Assembly: GCA_933228675.1 (NCBI GenBank)
Contig: OW121740.1
Location: 156,477,828 to 156,541,827 of the forward strand
Origin: Stomorhina lunata
Lineage: Eukaryota; Arthropoda; Insecta; Diptera; Rhiniidae
Length of the DNA: 64,000 bases
Reading direction: 5' to 3'
Below are positions 36,950 through 49,744 of the stretch, piece after piece. The notes beneath the pieces were generated by a model, which did no database searches, was not told the origin of the DNA, and worked only from the letters and a program-made list of their open reading frames with translations. The first letter of the stretch is position 1. Each line of letters begins with the position of its first letter. The translations under genes and the position numbers were made by a program.

Positions 36950-38620
36950 ACCACAATTAGTTAAAATTGGTTGAGGTCCTATGCTCTACTGGGTGTCAAG
37001 GATAACAGAAGAAGTTAAAAAAAAGGTTCTAAAAAGCTTTTTCTATTTATAGGTCGATTTTAGTCCATTTTCTTTAGAAGGAAACAAAAATCATAAAAAA
37101 TTCTTGAGTCTTTCAAGTGATATAAAATTTTTAACTAAAATTTTTCATAAATTTTATGAATTTGATTTAATTGCTATAAAGCTTTTTATAAGGCTTTAGC
37201 TTAAAGTTTTAAAATTTTTGTTTCCTTTTTTGTAGAAATTGTTTGAATTATTGTTGAATATTTGCCAGATTTATTTCAATTAATTTTTAATCCCTCTTTA
37301 AATGAAAGTCCTTTAATTCAGAAAATATCTCTTAAGTGAAAGCAATTATTTTTCAAGAGCTTTCAAGGCAAAATTTTAACTTCCTTTTTGCTTACAAACA
37401 AAACAGGAAATTTAAAGAAATTGCTTAAAGTTCTAATAACATTGACAATATTATTCTGGTTATTATTGAAATAACAACTTGTTTTCGAACCACTTGGAAC
37501 ACATTTACAAAAGAACCAGAACCACTTAAATTGGCTTAAAAATGCCAATTAAAATTATTTTTTTTTTTTGTTTTCATGGCCAAGGAACTGAAGCTTTTGA
37601 AAGAAAGGAAAAATATTCAAACTCTTTCAAAACAAAATGAACATAAACTCGGTCGTTTTTAAGCCTCATTAAAACAATAAATATTTAAAAAGCGAAAAAA
37701 TTTTAAGTTAAAGAAAACAATAAAATTAAATTTAATAAAAATGCATAGAAAAAAAATTTAATAATTCTTGGATTAAAGAACACGCAAGTTGGGAAAAATG
37801 ACTATATGTTTTTTTCTATTTTTGTTGAATAAATAAAAGTAAGACACCAAATTTGAAGTTGCAACAAAAATTTCCTTTTTGTTTCCCATAAATAACGAAA
37901 ACAAAAGAATTAAAAATGCATTAATAAATTTGAAATACAATCACATTCAAGATTTACTCTATGCCATCCATACCATACCATACCATACCATACCTTACCT
38001 GTAACATGTTGCCTTCCAACAAAAACTTTCCTCAAATTTTACATGACCAAAATTAAAGCTTTAAACAGATTTTCCCTCCTATTTAAAGCCAAAGAAATCC
38101 AAAATTTCTGTTTGTTACACAAAAAAAAAAGAGAAGAAGTAAAGAAAGTCATTGGAAAAAAATATCGTATTTTCGTGCTGAATTTTTGTACGTTTTGGTG
38201 GTTGGTCTCGTAAAGGAAGAAGAATCTCTTTGTCTATAATAATGATTGAACTGAACTGAACAGAGGAGCTGAGGCTGCATTTATAGAAGTTCCAAAAATA
38301 TATTTATTTTGGTTGTACTTAATATGTATAAGAGTATAAACATTTGAAAAAGAAAATGTACGTGCCATTTATTGTTTTATTGAAATTTCTAGGTTGTCAT
38401 GTTGCATGAAGTTTGAGAGTTTGAGGCCAATGTGTGTGTGCTTTTGCTTTTGGCTTTGGCAACATTCGATTGCACTTGACTCCTTTTGTAAATGAAGCTA
38501 TTTTTACTTTTTTTCTTCTCATTCGTAAATATTTATGAATTTATCTTTTAAGTACCCTATAATGGGTAATATAAAGTTTTCTTTGCAATTATGGTAATAA
38601 ATATTGAATTTCAGTAAAAG
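36950..38620. other. mostly unique stretch with a CCATA microsatellite
   Basis: A (CCATA)n run at 37964-37996 is the only clear repeat. AAAGCTTT density drops here. No convincing gene. Confidence 0.45.
37964..37996. repeat. (CCATA)n microsatellite
   Basis: About six units of a 5-bp repeat. Confidence 0.9.
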
Positions 38621-38699
38621 CTTTTATTTGAAAGTGTTTTAAATTGGGTATTAACACAGTTTTTGGTGAAAATATATTTAGTTTTAGTATTATAGATAG

Positions 38700-39330
38700 T
38701 TTTTTCAAAATAAAAAAAGCTTTCAAAAAGCTTTTTACTCAAAATTGTTACTAAAAGTATTTAAGTAATCAATTTTATTTGTAAAACAACATTTTAGTGG
38801 ATATTTAAATAGGTTTCTTTTAATGAAGCTAAAAGAATCAAAATTATAAAAAAGCTTTCAAAAAGCTTTTCTGTAAAATGAACACTAAATTTGTTTTGAG
38901 GATCATTTGTTTGCAAAATTGAACTTTTTAGTAGAAAATATCATTATTATTTCTAATAAAGCTAAAGTATTCTTAATTTAAAGAAAAGCTTTTTAGTCAA
39001 AATTATTATGAAAAGTATTTTAGTGATCAATTTTATTGATAAAACGTATTTTTAGTGAAAAATAACTACATTTGTTCAATAAAGCTAAAATAATCAAAGT
39101 TTAAAAAAAGCTTTAAAAAAGCTTTTGGTTAAAACATACACTAAATGTGTCTTGATGATCTTTTATTTGCCAACTTGAACTTTTTAGTAGAAAATATCAT
39201 TATTATTTCTTATAAAGCTAAAGTAATCTTAATTAATAAAAAAGCTTTCAAAAAGCTTTTTAGCTAAAATCTGCATTTAATCAGTTCTGATAATCATATC
39301 ATTGTTAAATTTGTTCATTATATTTACTTT
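38700..39330. repeat. about 130-bp tandem unit, five copies
   Basis: AAAAAGCTTTCAAAAAGCTT or a close variant at about 38713, 38849, 38980, 39102 and 39241, with AAAGCTAAAGTAATC-like words just before and TTATTTGTAAAAC- or TTTAGTAGAAAATATC-like words after. Alternating copies resemble each other, so the true unit may be a dimer of about 260 bp. Confidence 0.75.
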
Positions 39331-40829
39331 CAGTTTTAATGTCTTTAAAAACCTTAAGAAAGCTTTTTAAAATAGCTTTTTTGAATAATATTAAAAATCA
39401 TCATTTTTTCAAATTAAAAGTTTTAAAAGCAATTTCGATTTTAAGCAAATAGTAGCATTATTTTTATGTTAACGAAATTTCAAAGCTTTTTTGACATTTA
39501 GTTAAACTTTGAAAGCTTTTTTGACATTTAGTTTAAAAATAATTCACCTTTTGGTGCAAAAAATCGATTTTAATCTCTATTTTAAAAATTTATTTAATTA
39601 ATTTGCACGAAAACATTAGATAGACTATTATTACCTTAAAAGCTTTTATAACTTGAGAAAGCTTTTCCACTAAACTTGATTTAATTTGTATTCACACCGA
39701 TTTTTATTGAAAATATCAACAATTTAGAATTTTTTGTATAAATTGCTCTAAATTTAGAAAAGCTTTTTGCTTAAAATGCGACATAACAATGTTTAAGGGC
39801 AATTAAGCTGCTATCCTTATTTTGTTTAAAAACTTTTTTATAAAATATGCTTAAAAAAATATTGAAAATATCTTATTTTTTTAAAAAGCTTTTAAAGCTT
39901 TTGAAAGAGTTACTAAGAAAAAACTAATTTGGCTTGTATAGTCTTTAAGTTTTAATGAATAATACAATATTACAATAATAAACATTTTAGCACAAATTGC
40001 TCGAAATTAATTCAAAAGCTTTCACAAAGCTTTTTAATGAAAATTCGTTTCAAGTCTATTTTAGTTAAAATATGAATATTTTCTTTTTCAAAGTTTAGTG
40101 TGAAGGTTCTTTGATTAAAACAATTGAAAATTTTTAACCAGATTGTCAAAAGCTTTTGAATTATCCATAAAGCTTTTTTGGCAAAAGTATTGTATACTCC
40201 ATATAAATGTATTTTTCAGTTGAAACTTAATTTAAAAATGCTAGATTGAAATAAATTATTAGAGAATATCAATATTTTGAAAAAAGCTTTTAGAACTTTT
40301 ACTGAGCTTTTTTGTAAATCGTACTAGAAAGTAAATTTTATATTTCTAAGCAAAATTTTTTAAAATGTCAAAAAATTGCTCCAAAGCTTTTACTGCTTTA
40401 TTAAGCTTTGTCTCTAAACGAGTTCCTTAGCTAGAAAATTTAATTTTTTTGTTTGATAACTTTCCTAATGATATGAATACTTTTTTTTACACACTTTCTC
40501 TCAATATTCGAAAGCTTTTTTATCAAAAAATTAAAAAAAATGCATACTTTAGTGAATTTTTTCATTCTTTATGTTTCTAATGAGCTGAAAATACAAAAGC
40601 TTTAAAATTTCCTAGAAGCTCTTGATTTTTCTAAAAAGCTTTGGGAAAAGCTTTTTTGAAAAAATCAGTTTTTCTTTCTAATTTTATTTTTATAAAATTA
40701 TTATTTAAATTACTTACTATTTTGTTATTTTTTTAAATTACTTACTTTTTATATTTAAGTTCAAAAAAATTCCATAATTTTTCTAAATTCTAAAAAGCTC
40801 TTTTTTATTCTCTTCATAACCGGACACTT

Positions 40830-41440
40830 TTCATTTACTTTTACTCCCAGAAAAATTACTGATCATTTCCTCTTCAATATATATTTTTTAAAGCCAGCAA
40901 TTTATTGTCTGCATTTAAATTTCTTTCAAAAGCTCATGCGTGTTGTCATGTTTCTTTTCCTCCTCTAAAGCTCAAAAAGTCAAGAAAAGTTTTTTTTTTT
41001 TTTCTTTTTTGTGAAAAAGTATTACCTTATTAAGTAGAACATTTGTAGTCCTATTTTAAAGGCCATTATAAGTATATAATACCTCTAGAATACAGATGGC
41101 AAAAAGGAAAAACTATTGATTTCTTGTTGATGGGAAGACTTTCTTATAGAACGATTGCCCGTCTGTCTGTCTGTCTGTCTTTCTTTCTGCTTGTTTGCTA
41201 CAATCGACAAGTATTGAATATTCAATGGACCACCATGGATGACTGGATTTTGACGAGATCTTATATAAATATTTGCATTTTTGTACATATTCATTTGGAT
41301 TTTGTTTTCTGGATTGAGAACTTGTATGTGGATTTTTGAAATTTGAGCAAATGTATGAAATATTCAAGCAAATGCAGGATAAAAATGTTTAAAGAAATTA
41401 TTGCAGATGAAAAAAAATCACAAATGTGTGTATTGGTAAA
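40830..41440. other. unique stretch with GTCT microsatellite, no gene seen
   Basis: (GTCT)n at 41161-41180 running into TTCT. Overlapping short frames on both strands across it are translated microsatellite and are not supported as genes. Confidence 0.5.
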
Positions 41441-41639
41441 AATGGACAATTTTAATTAAAAAGCTTTCAGAAAAATATATTTCTAATTATCGTAAATAAG
41501 CCAAAATATAGTTTGATTTTATGAAAATTACATAATTTAGCAAAAAAGCTTTAAAAGCTTTCTGAATAATTATCGTAATTACAGTAATTTATCAGAAGAA
41601 AATGAGAAATGGTTTGTGAAAATTCTTGCAAAGCTTCAT

Positions 41640-42480
41640 AAAAGCTTTTTATTAAAGGTCTACAGCTAAAAGGAGATGTACATAACAGCTTTTGTTAAAA
41701 AATTTAAGAACTCACGTAAATAATAAAAAATTAGCTTTAGTTTATTAAAGTGATTTAAAAGATGTCTATAAAAATAGAGCTTTAACCAATACTCATACAA
41801 ATCATAAATAAAACGGAAAAAATCCTAAAATTCTTGAAGTTCTAACATCTCCAAATCATGACCATAAGTTTTTATTTCGTTACACTTAAAAAGTTTATTT
41901 AGTTTCTTATTTCTCAACTTAATCAAACAAAAAATATCACCCCCTATTACAAAAAAGTCAGACTTCTTGTAACTTTATTTCTAATAAAACTTCATTTTAC
42001 ATGCTCACGTGTTGCATCCCAAGGGACTTTATTAAATTGTGATATATTTCCAGTCTCTTTTATTTTTTATTTGTTATCTTTAAGTAATTGTAAAAGACCC
42101 TTTTAAAAGGAAACTACTTCACTTCAGTACCAGCTAATGTTCTCACTAATAAAACCTCTAAAAAGGAAAATAATAGAACTTTCGTAATAATAATGTACAA
42201 GGAAATAGAAACCTTTTTGACATGAAAACGATTCTTTTGTATAATTTTATTTTTATCTAAAATTACTTTATGATTTATTACCGGAGGAATTGTTTAGTGA
42301 CAGTTTATGGCTCTAGTTTCTTTGGCCGTCAGAGGAAAGTTTTTAAAGTATCAAAAAACGAGCTAAAAGTTTGGGGGTATAATATTTCAACAATCATAAA
42401 AGGTATCACATTTTTCTATTAAGATATCAAATCTAAATTGAAATATATAGGTTGAGGAAAGTTTTGGCTAACCCTAGACT
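41640..42480. other. unique stretch, no gene seen
   Basis: AT-rich, few AAAGCTTT copies, one CACGTG near 42006. Nothing gene-like. Confidence 0.35.
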
Positions 42481-43189
42481 TGTTGAAGTTGCTAAAAGCT
42501 TTTATAGTTTAAGTATAATTTATGTTCAAAAATAGACTAAATGTTAAAAACTTTTATTTTCAAACAAATTTTTTTAAATTTTCCTAAAGTTTTATTTTTG
42601 GTTAAAAAAAAAGCTTTCTATATCAAAGAATCAATTTTCCAAAAAATTTTGAAAAATCAAAGATTATATTCCAAGATTTGTACAAGCAAATAAATTTTGG
42701 ATTATAAAATTAAGCTTTTTAGTTAAAACTGAAAAGCTTTTTATTAAAAACCGAAAAGCTTTCACAGCAAAAGCTTTATTTTTTAGCAACTTTCTTAAAC
42801 TAGAGCATTATCTTTTAAGATGTATCTAAAAGTGAAACTTTATATTAAAAATTGAAAGCTTCTTACCAAAACTAAAACAGTTTTCTATGGTAAAGCTTTT
42901 TGGTTCAAAAGAAGAGTAACCAAACGCTAAAGAATCTTCAACGAATTTCAAAGAAGTGAAATATTAAACAAACTTATACAAAAATGTTTTTATAAAAAAA
43001 AAAAACAAAAGCTTTCCATTTTAAAACTTTTATTTCTAAAAATGACAATCTAAGCACAAAAATTTGAGATTTTTGAAAAGCTTTCTAATTGAAATTCAAA
43101 AAGCTTTATGAGCGCATACATATCAAAAAATAGTAAAAATAACAATTTTTTAAAAGTTTTGAATTTTTGGTAAGAGTTTAAATTTGAAT

Positions 43190-45020
43190 ACAAATTTTGT
43201 AAGAATTAGAACTTTAAGTAAAAATGAGATTTTTAAGAAAAATGTGAATTTTTAGTAAAACTTAGAATTTTTAGTAAAAAGAGAATTTTTAGTAAAATTT
43301 AAAATTTTTGATATAAATGAGATTTTTTAGTAAAAATTAAATATTTTTACCAAAATTAGAATTTTTCGTAAAAATGAGAATTTTATGTCAAAATAAGGAT
43401 TTTAAGTAGAAATAAGAATTTTTAGTAATAATGAGAATTTTAAGTAAAAATTAAAATTTTAAGTAAAAATTAAAATTTTAAGTAAAAATGAGAATTTTTA
43501 GTAGAAATGAGAATTTTTAGTAAAAATGAGAATTTTTAGTAAAAATGAGAATTTTTAGTACAAATGAGAATTTTTGCTAAAAAGGAGAATTTTAAGTAAA
43601 AATTAAAATTTTTAGTAAAAAGGAGAATTTTAAGTAAAAATACAAATTTTAAGTAAAATTATAATTTTTTAAAAAATGAGAATTTTTGGTAAAATAAGAA
43701 TTTTAAATAAAAATTATAATTTTTAGTAAAAAGGAGAATTTTAAGTAAAAATAAGAACTTTTAGTAAAAATTAAAATATTTAGTAAAAATGAGAATTTTA
43801 AGTAAAAATAAAAACTTTAATAAAAATAAAAATTCTTAGTAAAAATGAGAATTTTAAGTAAAAATGAAAACTTTTAGTCAAAATGAAAATTCTTAGTAAA
43901 AATGAGAATTTTAAGTAAAAATAGGAATTTAAGTAAAAATCTGAATTTTTAGTAAAAATGAAAATATTCGAAGCTTCGAATTTTAGCAAAAATTTTAGTT
44001 ATTAGTAAATATTTAAATTTTAAGTAATAATTTCAAATTTAAGTAAAAATTTGATATTTTAGTAAAAATTTCAAATTTAAGTAAAAATTTAAAATTTTAG
44101 TAAAAATTTAAAATTTTAGTAAAAATTTAAGTAAAAATTTTATATTTTAGTAAAATTTTCAAATTTTAGTAAAAATTTCATATTTAAGTCGAAATTAAAA
44201 TTTTTAGTTAAAATTTTTAAATTTAATTTTAGTAAAAATTTTAAATTTAAATTTAGTAAAAATTTTAAATTTTAGTAAAAGTTTTAAATTTAAGTAAAAA
44301 TTTTAAATTTTAGTACATATTAAAATTTTTAGCAAAAGTTTAAAATTTTAGTAAAAATTTCAGATTTTAGTAAAAATTTTATATTTTGGTAAAAATTTTA
44401 AATTTTAGTAAAAATTTTATATTTTAGTAAAATTTTTAAATTTTAGCTAAAATTTTAAATTTTAGTAAAAATTTTATTTTTTAGTAAAAATTTCAAATTT
44501 TAGTAAAAATTTCAAATTCAAGTGCAAATTTTATATATTAGTAAAAATTTAAAATTTCAGTAAAAATTTTAAATTTTAGAAATATTTTAAAATTTTAGAA
44601 AAATTTAAAACTTTAATAAAATTTTAAATTTTTACAAAAATTTTAGTAAAAATTTCAAATTTTAGTAAAAATTTCAAATTTTAGTAAAAATTTTAAATTT
44701 TAGTAAAAATTTCAAATTTTAGTAAAAATTTCATATTTTAGTAAAAATTTCAAATTTTAGTAAAAATTTCAAATTTTAGTAAAAATTTCAAATTTTTGTA
44801 AAAATTTTAGTAAAAATTTCAAATTTTTGTAAAAATTTAAAATTTTTGTAAAAATTTAAAATTTTAGTAAAAATTTAAAATTTCATTAAAAATTTAAAAT
44901 TTTAGTAAAAATTTAAAATTTCAGTAAAAATTTAAAATGTAATTAAAAATTTCAAATTTTATTAAAAATTTAAAATTTTAGTGAAAATTTCAAATTTTAG
45001 CAAAAATTTTAAATTTTAGT
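43190..45020. repeat. 19-bp AT satellite (TTTAGTAAAAAT type)
   Basis: About 95 units with a 19-bp period. The left part (to about 43970) is GAGAATTTTTAGTAAAAAT. The right part is AAATTTTAGTAAAAATTTC. Both keep TTTTAGTAAAAA, so this is one array whose flanks changed near 43.98 kb. The right end (44640-44820) has the most uniform copies. The array ends in a short GAATCTGA run at about 45024-45055. Confidence 0.9.
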
Positions 45021-45062
45021 AGATCTGAAATCTGAATCTGAGAATCTGAAATTTGAGAAATT

Positions 45063-45310
45063 TTTTTTTCTGCCAAAGTGGATCAAGTACAATGAAAAAT
45101 ACATAAACGAACAAACAAACATGAACACGTGTATGTGCCTTCATGAACATGTGTATGTGCCTTAGCTTTCTCTCATAGGAAAATCGTATCCATTAGTTGT
45201 TTTCGAATTAGAGTAAAAGTGGTATACAATTTTTTTATGGGATTTTTCAAAACGACAATATGGCAATACAAAGTATGGAAGTGTAACATCTATACATTAC
45301 TAAGTCTTTG
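45063..45310 (+). repeat. dispersed repeat R1, copy B
   Basis: Same word order as copy A, with an internal duplication of ATGAACACGTGTATGTGCCT (45119-45155), so it is slightly longer. It directly follows the 19-bp array. Confidence 0.8.
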
Positions 45311-46480
45311 GTTTTCAATATAAAATAATTCTTATATTTATAGAAAAATAGTAGAAGCTTTAATCTCATTTATCATAAAGCTTTTTGCTTTTGAACTCTT
45401 CAACGCTTATCATTAAATATAAATATTTTATATTAAGCTCCTAAAATTCTTCTTATGTTTTATCTATTCTACATTTTTAAAATCTAAACCCCAATCCCTA
45501 GATTTTTATTAAAATAATTCCCATAGCATTTGTAGTTTTTTCCAGCTGCAACTAACCCATAATTTTATTGTCTCTAACTACTAAAATCACACCTTGCAAC
45601 CTCTTTTTGTTCATCATTTATCTCTTAAGATATTTTGTAATTTACTTGACCACAAACTCATTTCTTTATCTCGATATTTCCATCCATACATTCATCCATC
45701 TCCACATACTGGCTCTGGCTCTAGACAGACATCTAAAGTGGGCCAATTTAATTGCAACGAAGAAGTAGGAAAATATTGTAAAACAAAAAAATATATTTAT
45801 TAGTTTTTCTTTTATAGAATTTTCATATTCACAAATAATGGAAAACTTATGACCTAACCTCAACACCAACAACAACAACAAATAACAATAAATTGATCAT
45901 TTGGTTTGATATCGATTTGAACAATTCAATCATCATCTTCATCATTTTCATCATCACCATCAGCATTTTCATCTTCTTCATTGGATGGAGATGTAAAAAG
46001 AAGATATTAAGATGAAAATATTTTTGTTTTACTTTATTTGTTTGCTCTGTTATATTGTTTTAGCTTTGAAGTCAAAAGAAATCTTTTATTTTTTCTTTTT
46101 TTTCTGTTTTAGAAAAAAATGCGTTAATTTGATTTTTGTGGCTAAAAAGAAAATAGGATTTTTTGTTTTCCAATTTATTTATACTGCGTTTTTCTCCATA
46201 AAAATAATAAATAAATATAAAATATTTTCTTCTTTTTCTCTTTAAATTTCTTTTACAATTTTGAGTTTTGGGGTAGAGGAGCGCTTTTAAGATTTTATAG
46301 AACGATTAACGGTTCAAAAGCTTTAGATATGTAAGCATTTATTTATTTATACTTAGGAGTAATTTTCTTTTAATAATGCGGTGATTTTTTCTTTTATATT
46401 TTTCATTAACAATTTTTTTTTTAAGAAATTTAAATGAAATGTTACCACAAATAAGTCTTAACATTTGGAAATGGCTCAGG
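45311..46480. other. unique stretch with CAA and CAT simple repeats
   Basis: (CAA)n at 45861-45890 and CATCATTTTCATCATCACC-type repeats at 45929-45981. Small open frames are composed of hydrophobic AT-driven codons and are not supported. Confidence 0.45.
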
Positions 46481-46794
46481 AAAGATTTAGGGTAAAAAGC
46501 TTTTAATTAGAAAAGTTTAGTGTTTATAAAAAAGTGGTTTATAAACAAAAGCTTTTAACTTGATTTAGATTTTAATTTATGATACATTAATGTTCATACA
46601 AAATAAAGAGCTTTTAAGCTTTACTTAAATTTATTTATGTTTCACAAAGAGCTTTTAAAAAAGCTTAAATAATTCAAAAGCTTTCAGCTAAAATATTAAT
46701 ATTATCTCTAAATGACAAATTTCAGGAACAACTACTTCAAAAATTGTTAAATGCTCTTAAAAATAAAATTAAGAAATATTTCGAAAAAATCCCT

Positions 46795-48430
46795 CAATTT
46801 AAAAAAGTCTTTGTTCCAAAAGCTTCCAAAAATATCATAATTCATTGAAAGCTTTCATTAGATAATGGAAATCTTTGTTCCAAAAGCTTGCAACAATATC
46901 ATAATTCATTGAAAGCTTTCATAAGATAATGCCCAAAATATAAAAAGCTTTCAAAAATACTTATAAGTACTTACGAAAATATTTCAAAGCTTAAGAAAAT
47001 TGCTTAAACAATGTAAATCAAAAACACTAAGTAATAGCTTTTAAAGCATTAATACTAAAAACCGTTGATTTTAATGTAAAAGCTTTCATATAAATTTTCC
47101 TTAATAATTTTTTTCTTAATAAAGTTTTTAAAAGCTTTGTTCCAAAGTTATCTTAACTTATTAACTAGAAGCTTTCATATCAAATTTCCTCAATGAATAA
47201 CATTTTAAAATCACTTAATTTAATAAAGTTTTTGGAAAGCTTTGTTCCAAAAGCTTAGAAAAATATCATAATTCATTGAAAGTTTTCATGGGATATTGTC
47301 TAAAATATAAAAAGCTTTCGAAAATACTTATAAGTACTTACGAAAATATTTATAAACTAAAGAAAAAAGCATGAATAATGTAAATCAAAAGCACTAAGTA
47401 AAAGCTTTTTAAGCTTTCAAACTAAAAAGCTTTGATTTTAATATAAAAATATTTAGTATACAACATTTAAAAGCTTTCAACTTATTTTTTAAGTAATCTT
47501 TACTCAAAACATCAGGAATTGTCATGATTAATTGAAAGCTTTCATATAAATTTTTCTAAATTAATATCATTTTAAAATCCCTAAAAGTTTTCGGAAAGCT
47601 TTGTTCCAAAAGCTTGCAAAAATATAAGAATTTTTTAAAGCTTCATGAGATATTGTCCAAAATATAAAAACCTTTTGAAAATACTTATAAGTTCTTACGA
47701 AAATATTAAAAAGCTTAAATAATGTAAATAAAAAGCACTAAGTAAAAGCTTTTAAACAAAAAGCTTTGATTTTAATACAAAACTATCTAGAATACAACAT
47801 TCAAAAGCTTTAACTTGTTTTTAAAGTAATCTTAACTCAAAATGTAAGAAAATGAAATGATTAATTAAAAGCTTTTATATAAATTTGCCTAAAAAAAGAA
47901 AATTTTATTAAACTTAAAAGCTTAAGTTCTCCAAAAAGATCATAATTTTTTTAAAATACTTTAAAGCTTACGTTATCTTAAGCAAAGTCACTAAAAATTT
48001 AGTTTGAAAGCTCTAGACAATGACAATACAATATAAAAATATTTATTCAAAAAGCTCAAGGAAAGCTTTCATGAGATATGGTCGTAAATATAGAAAGCTT
48101 TTGAAAATACTTATTAGTTCTTTAGAAAATATTTAAAACCTGAAGAAAAAGCTGTATTAATGTATAAAAAAGCATTAAGTAAAAGCTATTAAAGCTTTCA
48201 AACTATAAAGCTTTGATTTTAATATAAAATTGTCTAGAATACAACATTCAAAAGCTTTAACTTGTTTTTAAAGTTATTTTAACTCAAAACGTAAGTTAAT
48301 GTCATGATTAATTGAAAGCTTTCATACAAATTTCCCTAAAAGAATAAAAACTTATAAAACCTAAAAGCTTAAGATCTCCGAAAAGATCATTATTTTAAAA
48401 AATACTTAAAAGCTTAGGTTATTTTGAGCA
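46795..48430. repeat. about 365-bp tandem unit with CTTTGTTCCAAAAGCTT
   Basis: CTTTGTTCCAAAAGCTTGCA-like starts at about 46810, 46872, 47240 and 47597, with a degenerate start near 48048. Each is followed by ATATCATAATTCATTGAAAG, CTTTCATGAGATATTGTCC, AATACTTATAAGTACTTACG and CACTAAGTAAAAGCTTTT. The first 62 bp are doubled. The spacing of the main copies is about 360-370 bp, then about 440. Confidence 0.82.
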
Positions 48431-48473
48431 AAGTTTCCAAAAATTTGGTGTGAAAGCTCTAGACATTTTTACA

Positions 48474-48711
48474 TTTTTTTTCTGTCAAAAGTGAAATTAA
48501 AGTGAATAAAGAGCAATGAAAATCACATTAACGCACAAACAAACATACATTTCATGAGCACGTGTGTGTGCCTTAGCTTTCTTTCATTGGATAATCGTCT
48601 CCATTAGTTGTTTCCGAATTAGAGTAAAAATGGTATACGCCCTTCTTTATGGGACTTATCGAAAAGACCATGCGTCAAATTAATGTATGGAAGTCCAACA
48701 TCATTGTCTCT
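48474..48711 (+). repeat. dispersed repeat R1, copy C
   Basis: The fullest copy, from TCTGTCAAAAGTGAAATTAA through CATGAGCACGTGTGTGTGCC and TTATGGGACTTATCGAAA to GTATGGAAGTCCAACATC. It is followed at once by copy D. Confidence 0.83.
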
Positions 48712-48716
48712 TTGTT

Positions 48717-48868
48717 TTTAGCTTTGTCTCATTAGATAATCGTCTCCAATAGTTGTTTTGGAATTAGAGTAAAAGCGGTCCACTCTGTTTTTCATGGGAC
48801 TTTTCAAAACGACCATATGGCAAATTAACGTACGGAAGTGCAAAGTCTTTATATTATAGAGTCTTTGC
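48717..48868 (+). repeat. dispersed repeat R1, copy D (5'-truncated)
   Basis: Starts at TTTAGCTTTGTCTCATTAGA, so it lacks the first about 90 bp with the E-box, then follows copy C closely to GTACGGAAGTGCAAAGTCTT. C and D form a head-to-tail pair about 0.9 kb upstream of the coding exon. Confidence 0.8.
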
Positions 48869-49575
48869 TTTAGTACTTTTGGATTCTAGTCTAAAATGTA
48901 ATTAAAATTTTACTAAAGCTTTACAGAATTTATTCGTTTTTAAAAAATTTAAGAAAATATTGGGTTCTGTGGAAATCGGAACCAAGAAAAATATTTAGAG
49001 CTTTTACCAAACTCTAAAAAAATGTTTGCAAATGCACAGATAAAAAAAGCTTTTGAAAAGACCTACTCAAAATCTTCAAAAATTCAAATGCTCGGTTTTA
49101 AAAACAAAAGCTTTTTTAAGTTTTCATACAAAAAAGTAAATTTTTCTGTAATTTTTTTTATATTTCATTTAAAATCCTTAAAATATTTCCCCTTTAAACT
49201 TTTACCCAATAATTCTCTCTCCATAAAAATCGCTGTACTCATATTAATCAAATTAAGCTTAATTTGACAGCTACAACAATTTGGAAAGAACATACATATA
49301 ATGACATCTCTAAATTGTTTGGCAATTTACTAGGAATTTTATTTAATTGTTCCTTAACAAGACATTTTAAAACAATGACATAAATTTCGCAAAAAAATGT
49401 ATTTACCTACAACAAAAAAATTAACTCAGCTGTCAAAGTGACATATATATTTGAAAATCAAGCTTTTGTTGTTAATAAAAAAATTTTGTGATTTAATAAA
49501 ACTTTAGTAGGAGGGGTAATCAGTAAATGTAAAAAAACTAAATCACAAAACATTTCTTAATAACTTTAATATTGA

Positions 49576-49617
49576 ACACGTGTCCCCTGTACATTGTATT
49601 GTCAAGGACACGTGTCC
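49576..49617. promoter_or_regulatory. paired CACGTG E-boxes upstream of the exon
   Basis: ACACGTGTCC (49576-49585) and the perfect palindrome GGACACGTGTCC (49606-49617) place two CACGTG cores 32 bp apart, about three helical turns, roughly 130-170 bp before the exon acceptor. CACGTG is the site of bHLH proteins such as Myc/Max and clock-type dimers. Whether it acts here is unknown. The spacing and the shared ACACGTGTCC flank stand out in AT-rich DNA. Confidence 0.4.
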
Positions 49618-49703
49618 TTATTCTTAAGAGAAAATTAAGAACACACATTTTTTTTAGAAACTTTTATTAGTTTTTAATAATTTCTTGTTTGATAAATATA
49701 ATT

Positions 49704-49744
49704 TACTAATTTTTGTTGGTTTATTTCTTTTTGTATCCTTCCAG
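49704..49744 (+). other. branch point, polypyrimidine tract and 3' splice site
   Basis: TACTAAT at 49704-49710 matches the fly branch-point consensus CTAAT. A T-rich tract follows and ends in CCTTCCAG at 49744. The branch A to AG distance of about 35 nt is typical. This decides the start of the exon and shows an intron lies upstream. Confidence 0.75.

Larger units (their letters stand above)
28430..49060. repeat. AAAGCTTT / AAAAGCTTTT palindrome field
   Basis: Across about 20 kb, interrupted by unique stretches, the palindrome AAAGCTTT and its longer form AAAAGCTTTT occur every 40-130 bp, often in pairs such as AAAGCTTTTAAAAAGCTTTT. The density is far above what base composition would give by eye. 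Several sub-stretches are clearly tandem (listed separately), but elsewhere only the palindrome is shared. It ends shortly before the coding exon, with a stray copy at about 50045. Confidence 0.8.
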
